Origin: Ignisphaera sp. | Lineage (GTDB): Archaea > Thermoproteota > Thermoprotei_A > Sulfolobales > Ignisphaeraceae | NCBI GenBank assembly: GCA_025058535.1 | Contig: JANXEL010000093.1 | Span: 1 to 45,831 of the forward strand | Length of the DNA: 45,831 nt | Reading direction: 5' to 3' | Shown here: positions 35,247-43,886 of the stretch, piece by piece | How the letters are laid out: each line of letters begins with the position of its first letter | Position numbering within the stretch: position 1 is the stretch's first letter | Notes under the pieces: generated by a model | What the model saw: the letters and a program-made list of their open reading frames with translations, nothing else | Told to the model about the DNA's origin: nothing | Databases searched by the model: none | Position numbers and translations under genes: made by a program

Positions 35247-36389
35247 CTACGACACATCTCTCCATAGCACCCCTAGCTGGTCTGCGTATCCATACACCTC
35301 TTCAAGTTCTTGAGTAGAAGGTCTTCTAGAGATATCTTTGTACTCGTATGCCTTGTACTCTGGTCTGTACTGATCCATTATATTAACAACTACGCGGTAC
35401 TTCTGAATATTATCTGCTATCCACTTTAGTACAGGTTTAGAGCAACATTCTATATGGCTAGGTAGAACGAGGTGTCTTATTATCATATCTCCCCACTCTA
35501 TGGCCTTCCTAATATTTCTCGTAACGATTTCCACATATCTGGGTATCTTTGACAGTCTTAATGCACACTCGTTATTGCCATACTTAAAGTCGGGAAGCCA
35601 TATATCAATGACGTGACTAAGTAGATTCATAGCCTCCTCACTCATATAGAAGTTGCTATTCCACAGCTGCGGCACATTTACATTAAGATGTTTTAGACTA
35701 GCTAGAATGTTGTAGAGATTTGGTGTAGGCTCTCCACCTACATGGTTTATATTCCTTGCGCCATTCACCCTCAGTTCTCTCTGTATCAACGAAAGATTCC
35801 TTGGATTCACTTCAATCCCTTTGTAAGGATCTTCCTGAGAGATATCCCAATTTTGGCAAAATACACATCTAAAGTTGCAGCTTCCATAGAATATCGTACC
35901 GCTTGGAACAAGAGGAGCTTCCTCACCTGTATGGAGAAACCAGCTGTGGACGTACGATGAAATGCCGAGTTTGCACACACCTCCACTTGAAGACGTTCTA
36001 TCAACATTGCACTTCCATTCACATAATCTACACCTCTTTAAAAGCCTAAAAGCAATTTCTATATCTAGATCTAGAAGACTCGTCTTTGCCTCACCATATT
36101 GCTTCTTAAATTCACTGAACTTTACACCGCTTTTTTTAACCTCGTTCCATAGTTCATTGAAATATGTGGTTAACTTAGTATGAATGCTCCATAGAGTTTC
36201 TAGATCCTCAGCAAGTTTTATATCATTTGGAAGGGGAACCGCCTTGGCTATATGGAACTTTGCGGGATGGTCATCAATAAATACCGAGTAGTACCAGTTG
36301 AGCACCTTTCTGAGAGTTTCATTATGTAGTGCGGAGATTGCATCTGGCCTTATTATAAACCAGTAGTGGCCTCTAAACAAATGCTTCAC
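35247..36389 (-). CDS. Radical SAM protein, PflX/PflA-like
   Basis: A 380-residue protein resembling archaeal PflX homologues of pyruvate-formate-lyase activating enzymes. It has an N-terminal cysteine cluster (C120-x2-C123-x3-C127 with C139) followed by the radical SAM motif C171-x3-C175-x2-C178 in GSCNFRCVFCQNWDIS, then NHVGGEPTPNL, LWNSNFYMSEEA and IWLPDFKYGN. The substrate is unknown; related activases generate glycyl radicals, but no glycyl-radical enzyme is in the window. The start is GTG at 36389, next to an AGGTG that might instead serve a slightly later start. Confidence 0.85.
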   Translation of the reverse strand: MKHLFRGHYWFIIRPDAISALHNETLRKVLNWYYSVFIDDHPAKFHIAKAVPLPNDIKLAEDLETLWSIHTKLTTYFNELWNEVKKSGVKFSEFKKQYGEAKTSLLDLDIEIAFRLLKRCRLCEWKCNVDRTSSSGGVCKLGISSYVHSWFLHTGEEAPLVPSGTIFYGSCNFRCVFCQNWDISQEDPYKGIEVNPRNLSLIQRELRVNGARNINHVGGEPTPNLYNILASLKHLNVNVPQLWNSNFYMSEEAMNLLSHVIDIWLPDFKYGNNECALRLSKIPRYVEIVTRNIRKAIEWGDMIIRHLVLPSHIECCSKPVLKWIADNIQKYRVVVNIMDQYRPEYKAYEYKDISRRPSTQELEEVYGYADQLGVLWRDVS

Positions 36390-36571
36390 CTACTCTCTTC
36401 CTATACCCCGATACTCATCATAGGCTCAGTGGGCATGACTTAAGACATTAACATATATAATAGTAGCTTAAATGGGGTAAAGAGTTTATATCAAATATAC
36501 CATGTATGTCTTAAATATCCGAGTCCATAATATTCACCTCAAAACATTAAAACGCTATGTGGTGTGACGTT

Positions 36572-37723
36572 TTGAGAAAGGTACATATTGTTGGCGTAGG
36601 CATGGTTAGGATTGACAGATACTATGATAAAGGGTATATGCAGCTAATACGTGATGCAGCTGTAAGCGCCTTTAATGATGTTAAATCGTATGAACCTGAG
36701 GCTATTGTAGTTGGCAATATGCTAAGTAGCACACTCTACAATCAGGATTCTCTAGCCGCATTAGCGCTTGATGCAATTGGGTTTAGAGGTCTTGGTGGTC
36801 TAAAAGTTGAAGCTGCGTGTGGAAGTGGTGGTCATGCCGTCATAGTTGGGTACTCCCTTGTTGCATCAGGTCTATATGATCAAGTTATGGTTGTCGGTGT
36901 TGAAAAGATGAGTGACTATCCTACTTCCACAATAACTTCTGCGCTGGCCCAGGCTGCAAATGCTGAATACGAATACATTTACGGTGTGAGCTTTCCTGCT
37001 CTGAACGCATTGATAATGAGGCTCTACATGCTGAAATATGAGGCTAGGAGAGAGGATATGGCTCTATGGCCTGTAAGAATGCATGAATATGGATCTCGAA
37101 ACCCCTATGCACAGCTGAGAAATAGGATAACTATTGAAGATGTGATAAACTCACCGATAGTTTCAGATCCAATAAGGCTTATGGACTCTGCCCCTATTGG
37201 TGATGGGGCTGCCGTGATTATATTATCGTCCGAAGACGTTGCAAGGAAACTTAGTGATACCCCCGTAGAAATAGCGGGCGTAGGACTTGGAAGCGACGGT
37301 CTAGATTTATCTTCTAGAGAAGAGCTCCTCAATCCTATAAGTATAAAGAGGGCTGCTGAAAAAGCCTTTAGAATGTCTAAATTAACTCCAAGTGATATAG
37401 ATGTTGCTGAAATCCACGATGCCTTTACGATAACTGCACTATTATCTATAGAGGGATTAGGGTTTGCAGATCTAGGAGAGTCATGGAAGCTCGTAAAGGA
37501 TGGAAGATTCGCTGTGGGAGACAAACCTAGTGTAAACTTAAGTGGAGGCTTAAAAGCTAGAGGTCATCCTGTTGGTGCTACTGGTGTCTATCAAATTGCC
37601 GAAATAGCCATGCAGCTCAGAGGTGATTTTCCAGGGGTGAAACTAGATAAAGCTGAAAAAGGGCTTGCTATGAATACAGGCGGTGTTGGAACGCTAACCT
37701 CTGTAGTTATATTGAAAAGGTGA
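36572..37723 (+). CDS. Archaeal thiolase-family protein (acetyl-CoA C-acetyltransferase-like)
   Basis: Archaeal thiolases of this type act with a DUF35 protein and HMG-CoA synthase in mevalonate synthesis, or in other acyl-CoA chemistry. From TTG 36572 the 383-residue protein begins RKVHIVGVGMV, the usual family start. The nucleophilic cysteine is C83 in AACGSGGHAV. AEIHDAFT and GGLKARGHPVGATG supply the conserved histidines. The second active-site cysteine motif reads NTGGVGT, as is common in the archaeal group. The stop overlaps the DUF35 start by four bases. HMG-CoA synthase is not adjacent here. An ATG at 36557 would add five residues. Confidence 0.9.
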   Translation: MRKVHIVGVGMVRIDRYYDKGYMQLIRDAAVSAFNDVKSYEPEAIVVGNMLSSTLYNQDSLAALALDAIGFRGLGGLKVEAACGSGGHAVIVGYSLVASGLYDQVMVVGVEKMSDYPTSTITSALAQAANAEYEYIYGVSFPALNALIMRLYMLKYEARREDMALWPVRMHEYGSRNPYAQLRNRITIEDVINSPIVSDPIRLMDSAPIGDGAAVIILSSEDVARKLSDTPVEIAGVGLGSDGLDLSSREELLNPISIKRAAEKAFRMSKLTPSDIDVAEIHDAFTITALLSIEGLGFADLGESWKLVKDGRFAVGDKPSVNLSGGLKARGHPVGATGVYQIAEIAMQLRGDFPGVKLDKAEKGLAMNTGGVGTLTSVVILKR

Positions 37724-38127
37724 AATCTATGAAGATTTCACCTGCCCGTGTATGGAGGGAAAAGGGCTCTAGATATAGACTAGAAGGCTCAAAATGCAAG
37801 AAGTGCAATCGAGTATTCTATCCACCGAAACCTTCATGTCCGTATTGCAGCCACAGTGAAACAGAAAAAATTGACCTTCCAAAGAGAGGCAGGGTTATTT
37901 CATGGACAGTAGAATACGTCGTCCCAGAAGGGTATAGAGAGTATGCACCAATAATAATTGGATTGATAGAACTTGAAGATGGGACGAAAGTTTTGGCCCC
38001 AATAGTTGATGTAGATGTGGATAAAGTCTATGAAGGTATGCATGTAGAGGCTGTACTAAGGAAAATATTTGAAGACGGTAATGAGGGTATAATAATCTAT
38101 GGGATAAAGTTTTCTCCCACCATATAA
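37720..38127 (+). CDS. DUF35 OB-fold acyl-CoA-binding protein with zinc ribbon
   Basis: The 135-residue protein has a rubredoxin-like zinc ribbon (KCKKCNRVFYPPKPSCPYCS) and a C-terminal OB-fold (GRVISWTVEYVVPEG, YAPIIIGLIELEDG). In archaea, DUF35 proteins bridge thiolase and HMG-CoA synthase and bind the CoA moiety so that the intermediate is channelled. Its four-base overlap with the thiolase gene supports a complex with that protein. Confidence 0.9.
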   Translation: MKSMKISPARVWREKGSRYRLEGSKCKKCNRVFYPPKPSCPYCSHSETEKIDLPKRGRVISWTVEYVVPEGYREYAPIIIGLIELEDGTKVLAPIVDVDVDKVYEGMHVEAVLRKIFEDGNEGIIIYGIKFSPTI

Positions 38128-38440
38128 GCAACACTATAACAACATTTAGAGAATAGCCAACACTGTGAGAATTAAAAGTTGGAGAATAAATCTCGTTCCT
38201 CACCGTACTCCTAATAATGTTCAAAACCTTTGGTGATGATTTTAAACTCTAAACTTGTATGAAAACGAAGAATCGTATATAATAGCTTACGAGTAGGATC
38301 TGCTTAAGAAAATTTGAAAACAGTATAAAATTTCATCCTAGTGCATTAAAGAGAACGGTATTCATAAATGCTTAAGAATTATGCATCTTTAGCATTAATA
38401 GCTATCGACAGTAGCTAAAGGCTTAACGAACTAGTTCATT
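38128..38440. other. Intergenic region, 0.3 kb, no gene seen
   Basis: This AT-rich stretch separates DUF35 from the disrupted trkH gene. It contains a GTGATGA that resembles a C box of archaeal C/D sRNAs (about 38234), but no matching D box (CTGA) follows at a suitable distance. I see no open frame of interest. Confidence 0.4.
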
Positions 38441-39930
38441 ATGATGGTGGGAATTTTGTCCAATGTTAGGGCTATACTATTTGGAGTTAGCATTCTAACA
38501 CTTCCAGTTGTTGTCGTGTTTCTAGCTATCGGTGTAGTATCCTATTTAGTATATAATTATTTAGAGGACCAGCTTGGGCTACACTATGCTTCGAAATATC
38601 TGTTTTCTGTAGCGGTGATCCTACCTATTTTCATTATTCTTGCTCTAATCTTTAGAAGAAATATTATCATGGATGTAATTGACGGATTCATTGTTGTGCT
38701 CAAACCTGGTTATTAGTACCTCTCATAACAGCATTTATATACATATATTCGGCAGACCTAAGTTTCATAGACGCTTTCTTTGAGTCACTAAGCGGTTTTT
38801 TAGGCACAGGACTAGCAATGCTCGAAGCTCCAGAGAAATATTTTCGCACCATACTAGTAATGAGGGCTGTGACTCAATGGTTTGGCGAAATTAGCATTGT
38901 TGTCGTATCTGGGGTTCTGCTACCATTTGTTCATCGTGGTATAAGAACGATTTATATTATTGAAAGAGGTCCGCTTCTCACACCAACTATAGCCTCTACC
39001 ATGAAAAGGCTCTATACAATATATGCGATCTACACATTTATTGGTATGTTAATGCTATTATCTAGTGGAATGAGTGTTTTAGATTCCCTTATACATTCCA
39101 TGACTGCTATAGCGACAGGGGGAATGTCTACACGCTCACAAAATATAGGATTTTGGTTTGCAGGGATAAACTATACCATTCTATTTACAACATCTATAAT
39201 AATGATTATAGGTGCTCTTAACTTTATCGACAGCTATAATCTATTAAATGGAAGATTTAGAGAATTTATAAAATCCCCAGAGACTAGAGGATTTTTCCTG
39301 CTAATGATTGTGTTCATAGCCCTAATCGTCTTGTACTCGGCAATTACAAACAACTATAGTAAAGTAGTTGCATAGATTTATCACACAATTTCTGGTTATA
39401 CCACAACAGGATACCAGCTTTCTGATATCCATGGCGAACCTGAGACAGTCAAAATAATCCTAATCTGCACTATGATTATTGGAGGCGCAACTTTTTCAAC
39501 TGCTGGCGATATAAAAACTAGAAGAGTTTTAATTGTATTGAAAAGTATTGTATGGGAATTCCAAAGACCATTTAAACTAAGAGGTGCTGTGATTGTGAAA
39601 AAACTAGGTCACGAAGAGCTAGACGATGAAACAATAATTTTGGCCTTGTCATTTTCTATAGTGTATCTATTCATAATGATGCTCCTGAGTAGTATGCTAC
39701 ACGTATCATTATTAATTAATGGAATGCAGGAATACACTTTCGTAGATTCTGTATTTGAAACCGTATCTGCACTATCGTGTGTCGGCCTAAGCACTGGCAT
39801 AACATCCCAGAGCCTCCCAGCGATATCCAAAGTAATTTTAATAATAGCTATGTATATGGGTAGGCCAGAGTTTTTGCCAATATACCTCCTCATTGGCTGG
39901 CACCATAGAAGAACCATAGCATTTCGTTAA
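38441..39930 (+). pseudogene. trkH: Trk-type K+ transporter TrkH, disrupted
   Basis: Three consecutive frames together encode a TrkH-like K+ channel subunit. The first (38441-38716) ends in VVLKPGY-stop. Reading continues one frame over from about 38703 with WLLVPLITAFIYIYSADLSF, then FIDAFFESLSGFLGTG, the first selectivity-filter region. A second lesion is an in-frame TAG at 39373-39375 between KVVA and IYHTISGYTTTG, after which the same frame continues through MIIGGATFSTAGDIKTRR to the end (MGRPEFLPIY). So there is one -1 frameshift and one amber codon. The encoded segments remain well conserved, suggesting recent loss, sequence error, or recoding. Confidence 0.8.
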
Positions 39931-40002
39931 TTAGTGGTGGTCGTCTATACAGATTTAAATATTTAAATACTGATAAACAGATATACCCCTAGATATAGGT
40001 AG

Positions 40003-40638
40003 ATACGGGTCTTAGTTATAGGGTTTTCAAGTGAATTAGCTCAATTCATTGCGGAATTAGTTGAAGCTGGTATAGATGTCGCAGTCATAGATAGTGACTC
40101 AAGCCGCGTTGAAGGTTTAAGAAGAGAGCTTGACATTGCAGCATTTGTTGGCAATCCCCTTGACCTAGATCTGTATAAAGAGGTTGGTATGCCCAAAGCT
40201 GATGTGGTGATAGCTGCTCATACAAACGACCTTGTCAACATAGTTGTATGTTCCTATGCCAAGCATCTAGGCGTTCCAAGAATTATTGTCATTGTAAACA
40301 ACGGTAAACTGGCATCGATATTGAAAGAACTCAATCTTGCAAATGAAATCATTATAGAGCCTAACGAACTCAGTGCCATTTTCAACGAGAGGTTCTATAA
40401 TTTGAGGAAGCTGGATATAACCCAAGATCAGTCTCTCATACTATTAGACTCTTCAATACATACTAATCTCATTGATAAAAGCGTAGAGGAGATCGAGAAA
40501 CTAGATAGCAATGTAATTTTCATTATTGATAGGGAGAATAGGGTGGTTTATCCAAATAAAGAATACAAGATTCAAAGAGGTGATAAGGTATTTATTTTAA
40601 CACCACCTCACAATATTCAGCGTATTATCAGTCTATAG
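40003..40638 (+). pseudogene. trkA: TrkA-like K+ uptake regulatory subunit, no valid start codon
   Basis: The frame from 40003 encodes about 211 residues of a TrkA protein: an N-terminal Rossmann domain (IRVLVIGFSSELAQFIAELVEAGIDVAVIDSD in two parts, RVLVIGFSSELA and AGIDVAVIDSDS), VVIAAHTNDLVNIVVCSYAK, and a C-terminal TrkA_C domain (YKIQRGDKVFILTPP). The codon at the expected start is ATA directly after a stop; no ATG, GTG or TTG precedes the Rossmann motif in frame. The glycine motif G-x-G-x-x-G reads GFSSEL. The first internal ATG (40189) would remove the nucleotide-binding half. It follows trkH and probably formed an operon with it. Confidence 0.7.
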
Positions 40639-40751
40639 AGTATAGAGGAAGTCCATCATATAATTCAAAGAAGCAGAGGCTTTTTAAGTACCATAAATGT
40701 TAGTGTGTAAATGGTCTTGGCTGAAAATATTCACGACCAAGTGAAATTGTT

Positions 40752-41540
40752 ATGAACATTAAAGAAATTACTATAGTGCACATAATAGAACAGCTTCAGC
40801 CATATTTAAACGTAATTATAGCTCTAAGTATGATGATTGTAGCATATCTTATTGCTAAGAAGCTTTTATATAAGTTAAGGTTAAAGGGTATAATCACACA
40901 TGGAACTGAGAGTACTCTTAGGATAATAATACTAGTCTTTATCGTAACTATAGCGCTTCCCGTGATGCTGTCATCCATCTTTCAAAGATATAATTGTATG
41001 GCTTTTAATAGCCACTTTTATTCTGATGGGTGTGATTGTGGTAGTGTCACTGTATAGTTATATTAAGAATATTCTTACGTATTTAATTGTTGTATTATCT
41101 GGCATAGTTAGAGAAGGTGATAATATCGAAATAGTAGTTGATGGTAAGAGTTACGTGGGTAGAGTGATGCTAACTGAAGGTAGTCATATGGTTTTGAGGA
41201 CAAACCGTAGCGCTTCAGTATTCATACCTCACAAGAAGGTTTTTAATGCGATTATCGTTAAAAGCAGAGGACTTTATTACAATTTATGGTAAAGATCTAT
41301 AGCTATAATTTAGACGTAAAATCACTTATAGAAAGAGTGATGAACATACTAAGGAAATCCAAAATTATTGTTAGAGAAGAGGTATCTGTAAAGCCCCATG
41401 AAATTTCTGATAACGACATGAAATTGAGTATTGAAGTGGGCATACTGAATCCGAGTAGTATGAGTGAATGCTATGAAGAGATTATAAGGAATTTAACGTC
41501 TGAACTTCCATATAGAATAGATATAGAAATCATAGAATAG
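40752..41540 (+). pseudogene. MscS-family mechanosensitive channel, disrupted
   Basis: Three overlapping frames make one MscS-like protein of about 263 residues. Frame one (from ATG 40752) supplies the first membrane helices up to SSIFQ. A one-base shift in the AAA run at 40984-40986 moves reading to DIIVWLLIATFILMGVIVVV and the pore/beta-domain region YIKNILTYLIVVLSGIVREGDNIEI. A second shift near 41283-41286 (TTT where TTTT would be in frame) leads to VKIYSYNLDVKSLIERVM and the C-terminal alpha/beta domain. The third part could instead be a separate overlapping gene. A TATA-like ctttttaagtacc at about 40680 precedes the gene. Confidence 0.7.
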
Positions 41541-41550
41541 AGCGCCACTG

Positions 41551-42714
41551 CTATTCTCTATTTTGTATTCTGCTATCATAATTCTTTATACCTTTCTTGT
41601 CTAATATTTTCCGCAATCTTCTTTCTAGAATAGACAGAACTTCTCTAACACATGTAGCTAAATCCCAACACTGTGAGCTTGCAACTATTGTGCCAAAATT
41701 TGTGGATAATCTTATAGACACATCGTACTGTTTCCTCTTTTCAATGACTATATCATCTACCTTACCCAACCGCTTTACTATTAACTTAAAATCAATCACT
41801 CTTACATACCTAGAGAATTTGGAGAGGTAGCTGTTTACAAGCTTTTCTATCTGAATTCTCTCTAATTCGCCTTCAATCACTCCAGAAAGTTTTGCGTCTA
41901 TGGATTGTACTACCGTAAAGGTTTCCAGGTATTTTCTCAATATATCTATATTACTTATCACACCTTCAATGATATTGCTATTCGTCACTACGGGCACTCC
42001 TGATATCCTATTATCTAGAAGAATCACTGCCGTCTTAACTATGTCTATACCAGCTGGAGCTGTTATTGGTGGCACCGTCATAAATTCAGATACAGGTGCA
42101 GCGAGAAACGATTCTTCGCTCTGAATCCACTCATAACCCTTTCTCCTACTCAGTCTAATTGAATAAAGTCGTTCAACTATATCACTGAGAGTTATAACTC
42201 CTACAACTCTATTACCGGTATCTACAACTGGTAGTCTAGAAATGCCACTTTTAAGCATAACCCATCTAGCCTTAGCTATATTTTCCTTTTCACCAATAGT
42301 TATTGCAGGTTTGCTCATCGCTTCCTCGACCGCTATTCTAGGAATCTTATTATTTTCAATTAGATTATGAAGTACAGCACTCCTAGAGATTATCCCTACT
42401 ACAACACCATCTCTATTAATAACAGGTACCTCCTTTGATCTCCATGCTACAAGACTACTTACAGCACTATTTACATCAGCATCATCATAGATATAGAAAG
42501 GTGGCTCCATAATACTCTGAACTTTGGTATCCCTCCCAACACCCTTCGTAAGTATGCTCCTGTAACTCAGCATACCTATGATACGATTATCCTCATCAAC
42601 TACTGGAACATCCCTAATCTTCAGCTCCTTCATTTTTGGAAGGATTTCACCTATCTTCATAGACGGTCTTAACAAGAAAGAAGGTCTGCTCGCTATATCT
42701 GCTACACGCGACAA
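41551..42714 (-). CDS. Four-CBS-domain protein with HPF-like C-terminal domain
   Basis: The 387-residue protein has four CBS motifs (about residues 1-60, 65-120, 128-185 and 205-265), i.e. two adenosine-nucleotide-sensing Bateman modules. Residues 290-375 resemble ribosome-hibernation factors of the HPF/RaiA family: YDVSIRLSTNFGTIVASSQ, then DLATCVREVLSILERRLRKI matches the pattern of their last strand and helix. It may tie ribosome inactivation to the energy state. The start is TTG at 42714, with GGTGT upstream. It ends ten bases from the convergent mscS remnant. Confidence 0.75.
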   Translation of the reverse strand: MSRVADIASRPSFLLRPSMKIGEILPKMKELKIRDVPVVDEDNRIIGMLSYRSILTKGVGRDTKVQSIMEPPFYIYDDADVNSAVSSLVAWRSKEVPVINRDGVVVGIISRSAVLHNLIENNKIPRIAVEEAMSKPAITIGEKENIAKARWVMLKSGISRLPVVDTGNRVVGVITLSDIVERLYSIRLSRRKGYEWIQSEESFLAAPVSEFMTVPPITAPAGIDIVKTAVILLDNRISGVPVVTNSNIIEGVISNIDILRKYLETFTVVQSIDAKLSGVIEGELERIQIEKLVNSYLSKFSRYVRVIDFKLIVKRLGKVDDIVIEKRKQYDVSIRLSTNFGTIVASSQCWDLATCVREVLSILERRLRKILDKKGIKNYDSRIQNRE

Positions 42715-42754
42715 ATTTTCTACACCATTTCATGTATAGCTCTTCTTAGATTTA

Positions 42755-43000
42755 TTAGCTTGACTGTCCGCTTTTCTCACATAAGACTAACACAAGTTTT
42801 TTCCCTTTTTCTGAGGGTACTTTACAAATATTGTTGCTACGTATCAAGTGGGCTATAAATTTTCTAAGGATTAGTCCATCGAGGTAGTATCCATTGTATT
42901 CGAGAGACTCTCTAAGCTCTTCGAAGGTTAAGCCATCTTTACGACTCGCTAGAATCTGCATAATTACTTTCTCTACATCCTTTTTTAATGACCTGTTCAA
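42755..43000 (-). CDS. Small winged-helix-like protein
   Basis: An 81-residue basic protein with a predicted helix-turn-helix pattern (DGLTFEELRESLEYNGYYLDGLILRKFIAHLI) and a short beta wing (KGKKLVLVLCE). The TTG start at 43000 lies inside the upstream radical SAM gene, giving a 62-base overlap; a start at ATG 42961 would shorten the overlap to 23 bases and is just as likely. A DNA-binding or regulatory role is only inferred from the fold pattern. Confidence 0.55.
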   Translation of the reverse strand: MNRSLKKDVEKVIMQILASRKDGLTFEELRESLEYNGYYLDGLILRKFIAHLIRSNNICKVPSEKGKKLVLVLCEKSGQSS

Positions 43001-43808
43001 CGGCTTTTCCCTTTAGTAATGCACTTTCTCGGGAGTCTACTGCTATCCATGGCAATAGCTTTGCCTTATAAAGTCTTTTAGCGACATCCGGATACAGTTT
43101 AACTACTTCAAGTTCAATTCTGTTTATAATATCTTCTTTAATTCCTAGGAGTCTCTCTATTAATTTAATGAATGAACTCCTGCTACAAAAACTTATGGTA
43201 ATGGCTATAATCACATCTACGTTGTATTCAAAGAAATACTCTATAGCTTTAAATTGATATTCATAAAATTCCTCACCTGCGCCTGTAATCGCTCTAAATT
43301 CACTAGAGGAACACCCTTTGAGAGATACCCTAGCAGTAACAAAAGGGAATTTAGATAGATCCTCAGCATATTCCTTTCTATATCCTACTAAGATACCATT
43401 GGTCTCTAGAATGAATCTGATTTTACTACAGGATTTAAATCTACTGATGGTGCTCAGAAGCTGAATGACATGACCAAACCCTATTGTTGGTTCACCACCA
43501 CTTAGCCTAACATATCTAAAATTATTTTCAGAGGCAATGCTCAGAAGCTTTAACGCTGCTTCATCAGGCCTTGCGTAGAATCCTACGTTTTTCAAATCTG
43601 AAAATCTATTTATACCTAGGCTCCAACAATACTTACAGTAAACATTACACCCAATGACATCCCCTACAGCTGAACCCCCATAAAATTTTGTTGCTCTGAA
43701 CCTGTAGTATTTTCGAAGAAATCTATTATTATCCAAATACACTACGTTCTCTTCAACTATCTTGCTTAATGCTATAGGATTGTAAACCACACGATATCCC
43801 GTAACCAA
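42939..43808 (-). CDS. Radical SAM protein of unknown substrate
   Basis: A 289-residue radical SAM enzyme with C54-x3-C58-x2-C61 in VIGCNVYCKYCWS, the SAM-binding RLSGGEPTIGF, and LETNGIL. The WS following the motif and the layout resemble uncharacterised archaeal radical SAM proteins. There is no extra C-terminal cysteine cluster of the SPASM type. The start is TTG at 43808; GTG within YRVVYNP is an alternative. It probably forms an operon with the small winged-helix gene that overlaps its 3' end. Confidence 0.8.
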   Translation of the reverse strand: MVTGYRVVYNPIALSKIVEENVVYLDNNRFLRKYYRFRATKFYGGSAVGDVIGCNVYCKYCWSLGINRFSDLKNVGFYARPDEAALKLLSIASENNFRYVRLSGGEPTIGFGHVIQLLSTISRFKSCSKIRFILETNGILVGYRKEYAEDLSKFPFVTARVSLKGCSSSEFRAITGAGEEFYEYQFKAIEYFFEYNVDVIIAITISFCSRSSFIKLIERLLGIKEDIINRIELEVVKLYPDVAKRLYKAKLLPWIAVDSRESALLKGKAVEQVIKKGCRESNYADSSES

Positions 43809-43886
43809 ATTATATTCCGTACATAGTCATACAGCATGCCCATTTTGATATATAGAGAGATCTGTAGAATGTACTATCAACAAACT

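Noticed and set aside
38230-38290. C/D box sRNA starting at a GTGATGA
   Set aside because: No D box (CTGA) or C'/D' pair at suitable spacing was seen.
39373-39375. TAG in trkH as a pyrrolysine codon
   Set aside because: Pyrrolysine is known from methylamine methyltransferases and few others; no pyl gene is in the window, and a nearby frameshift points to decay or error instead.
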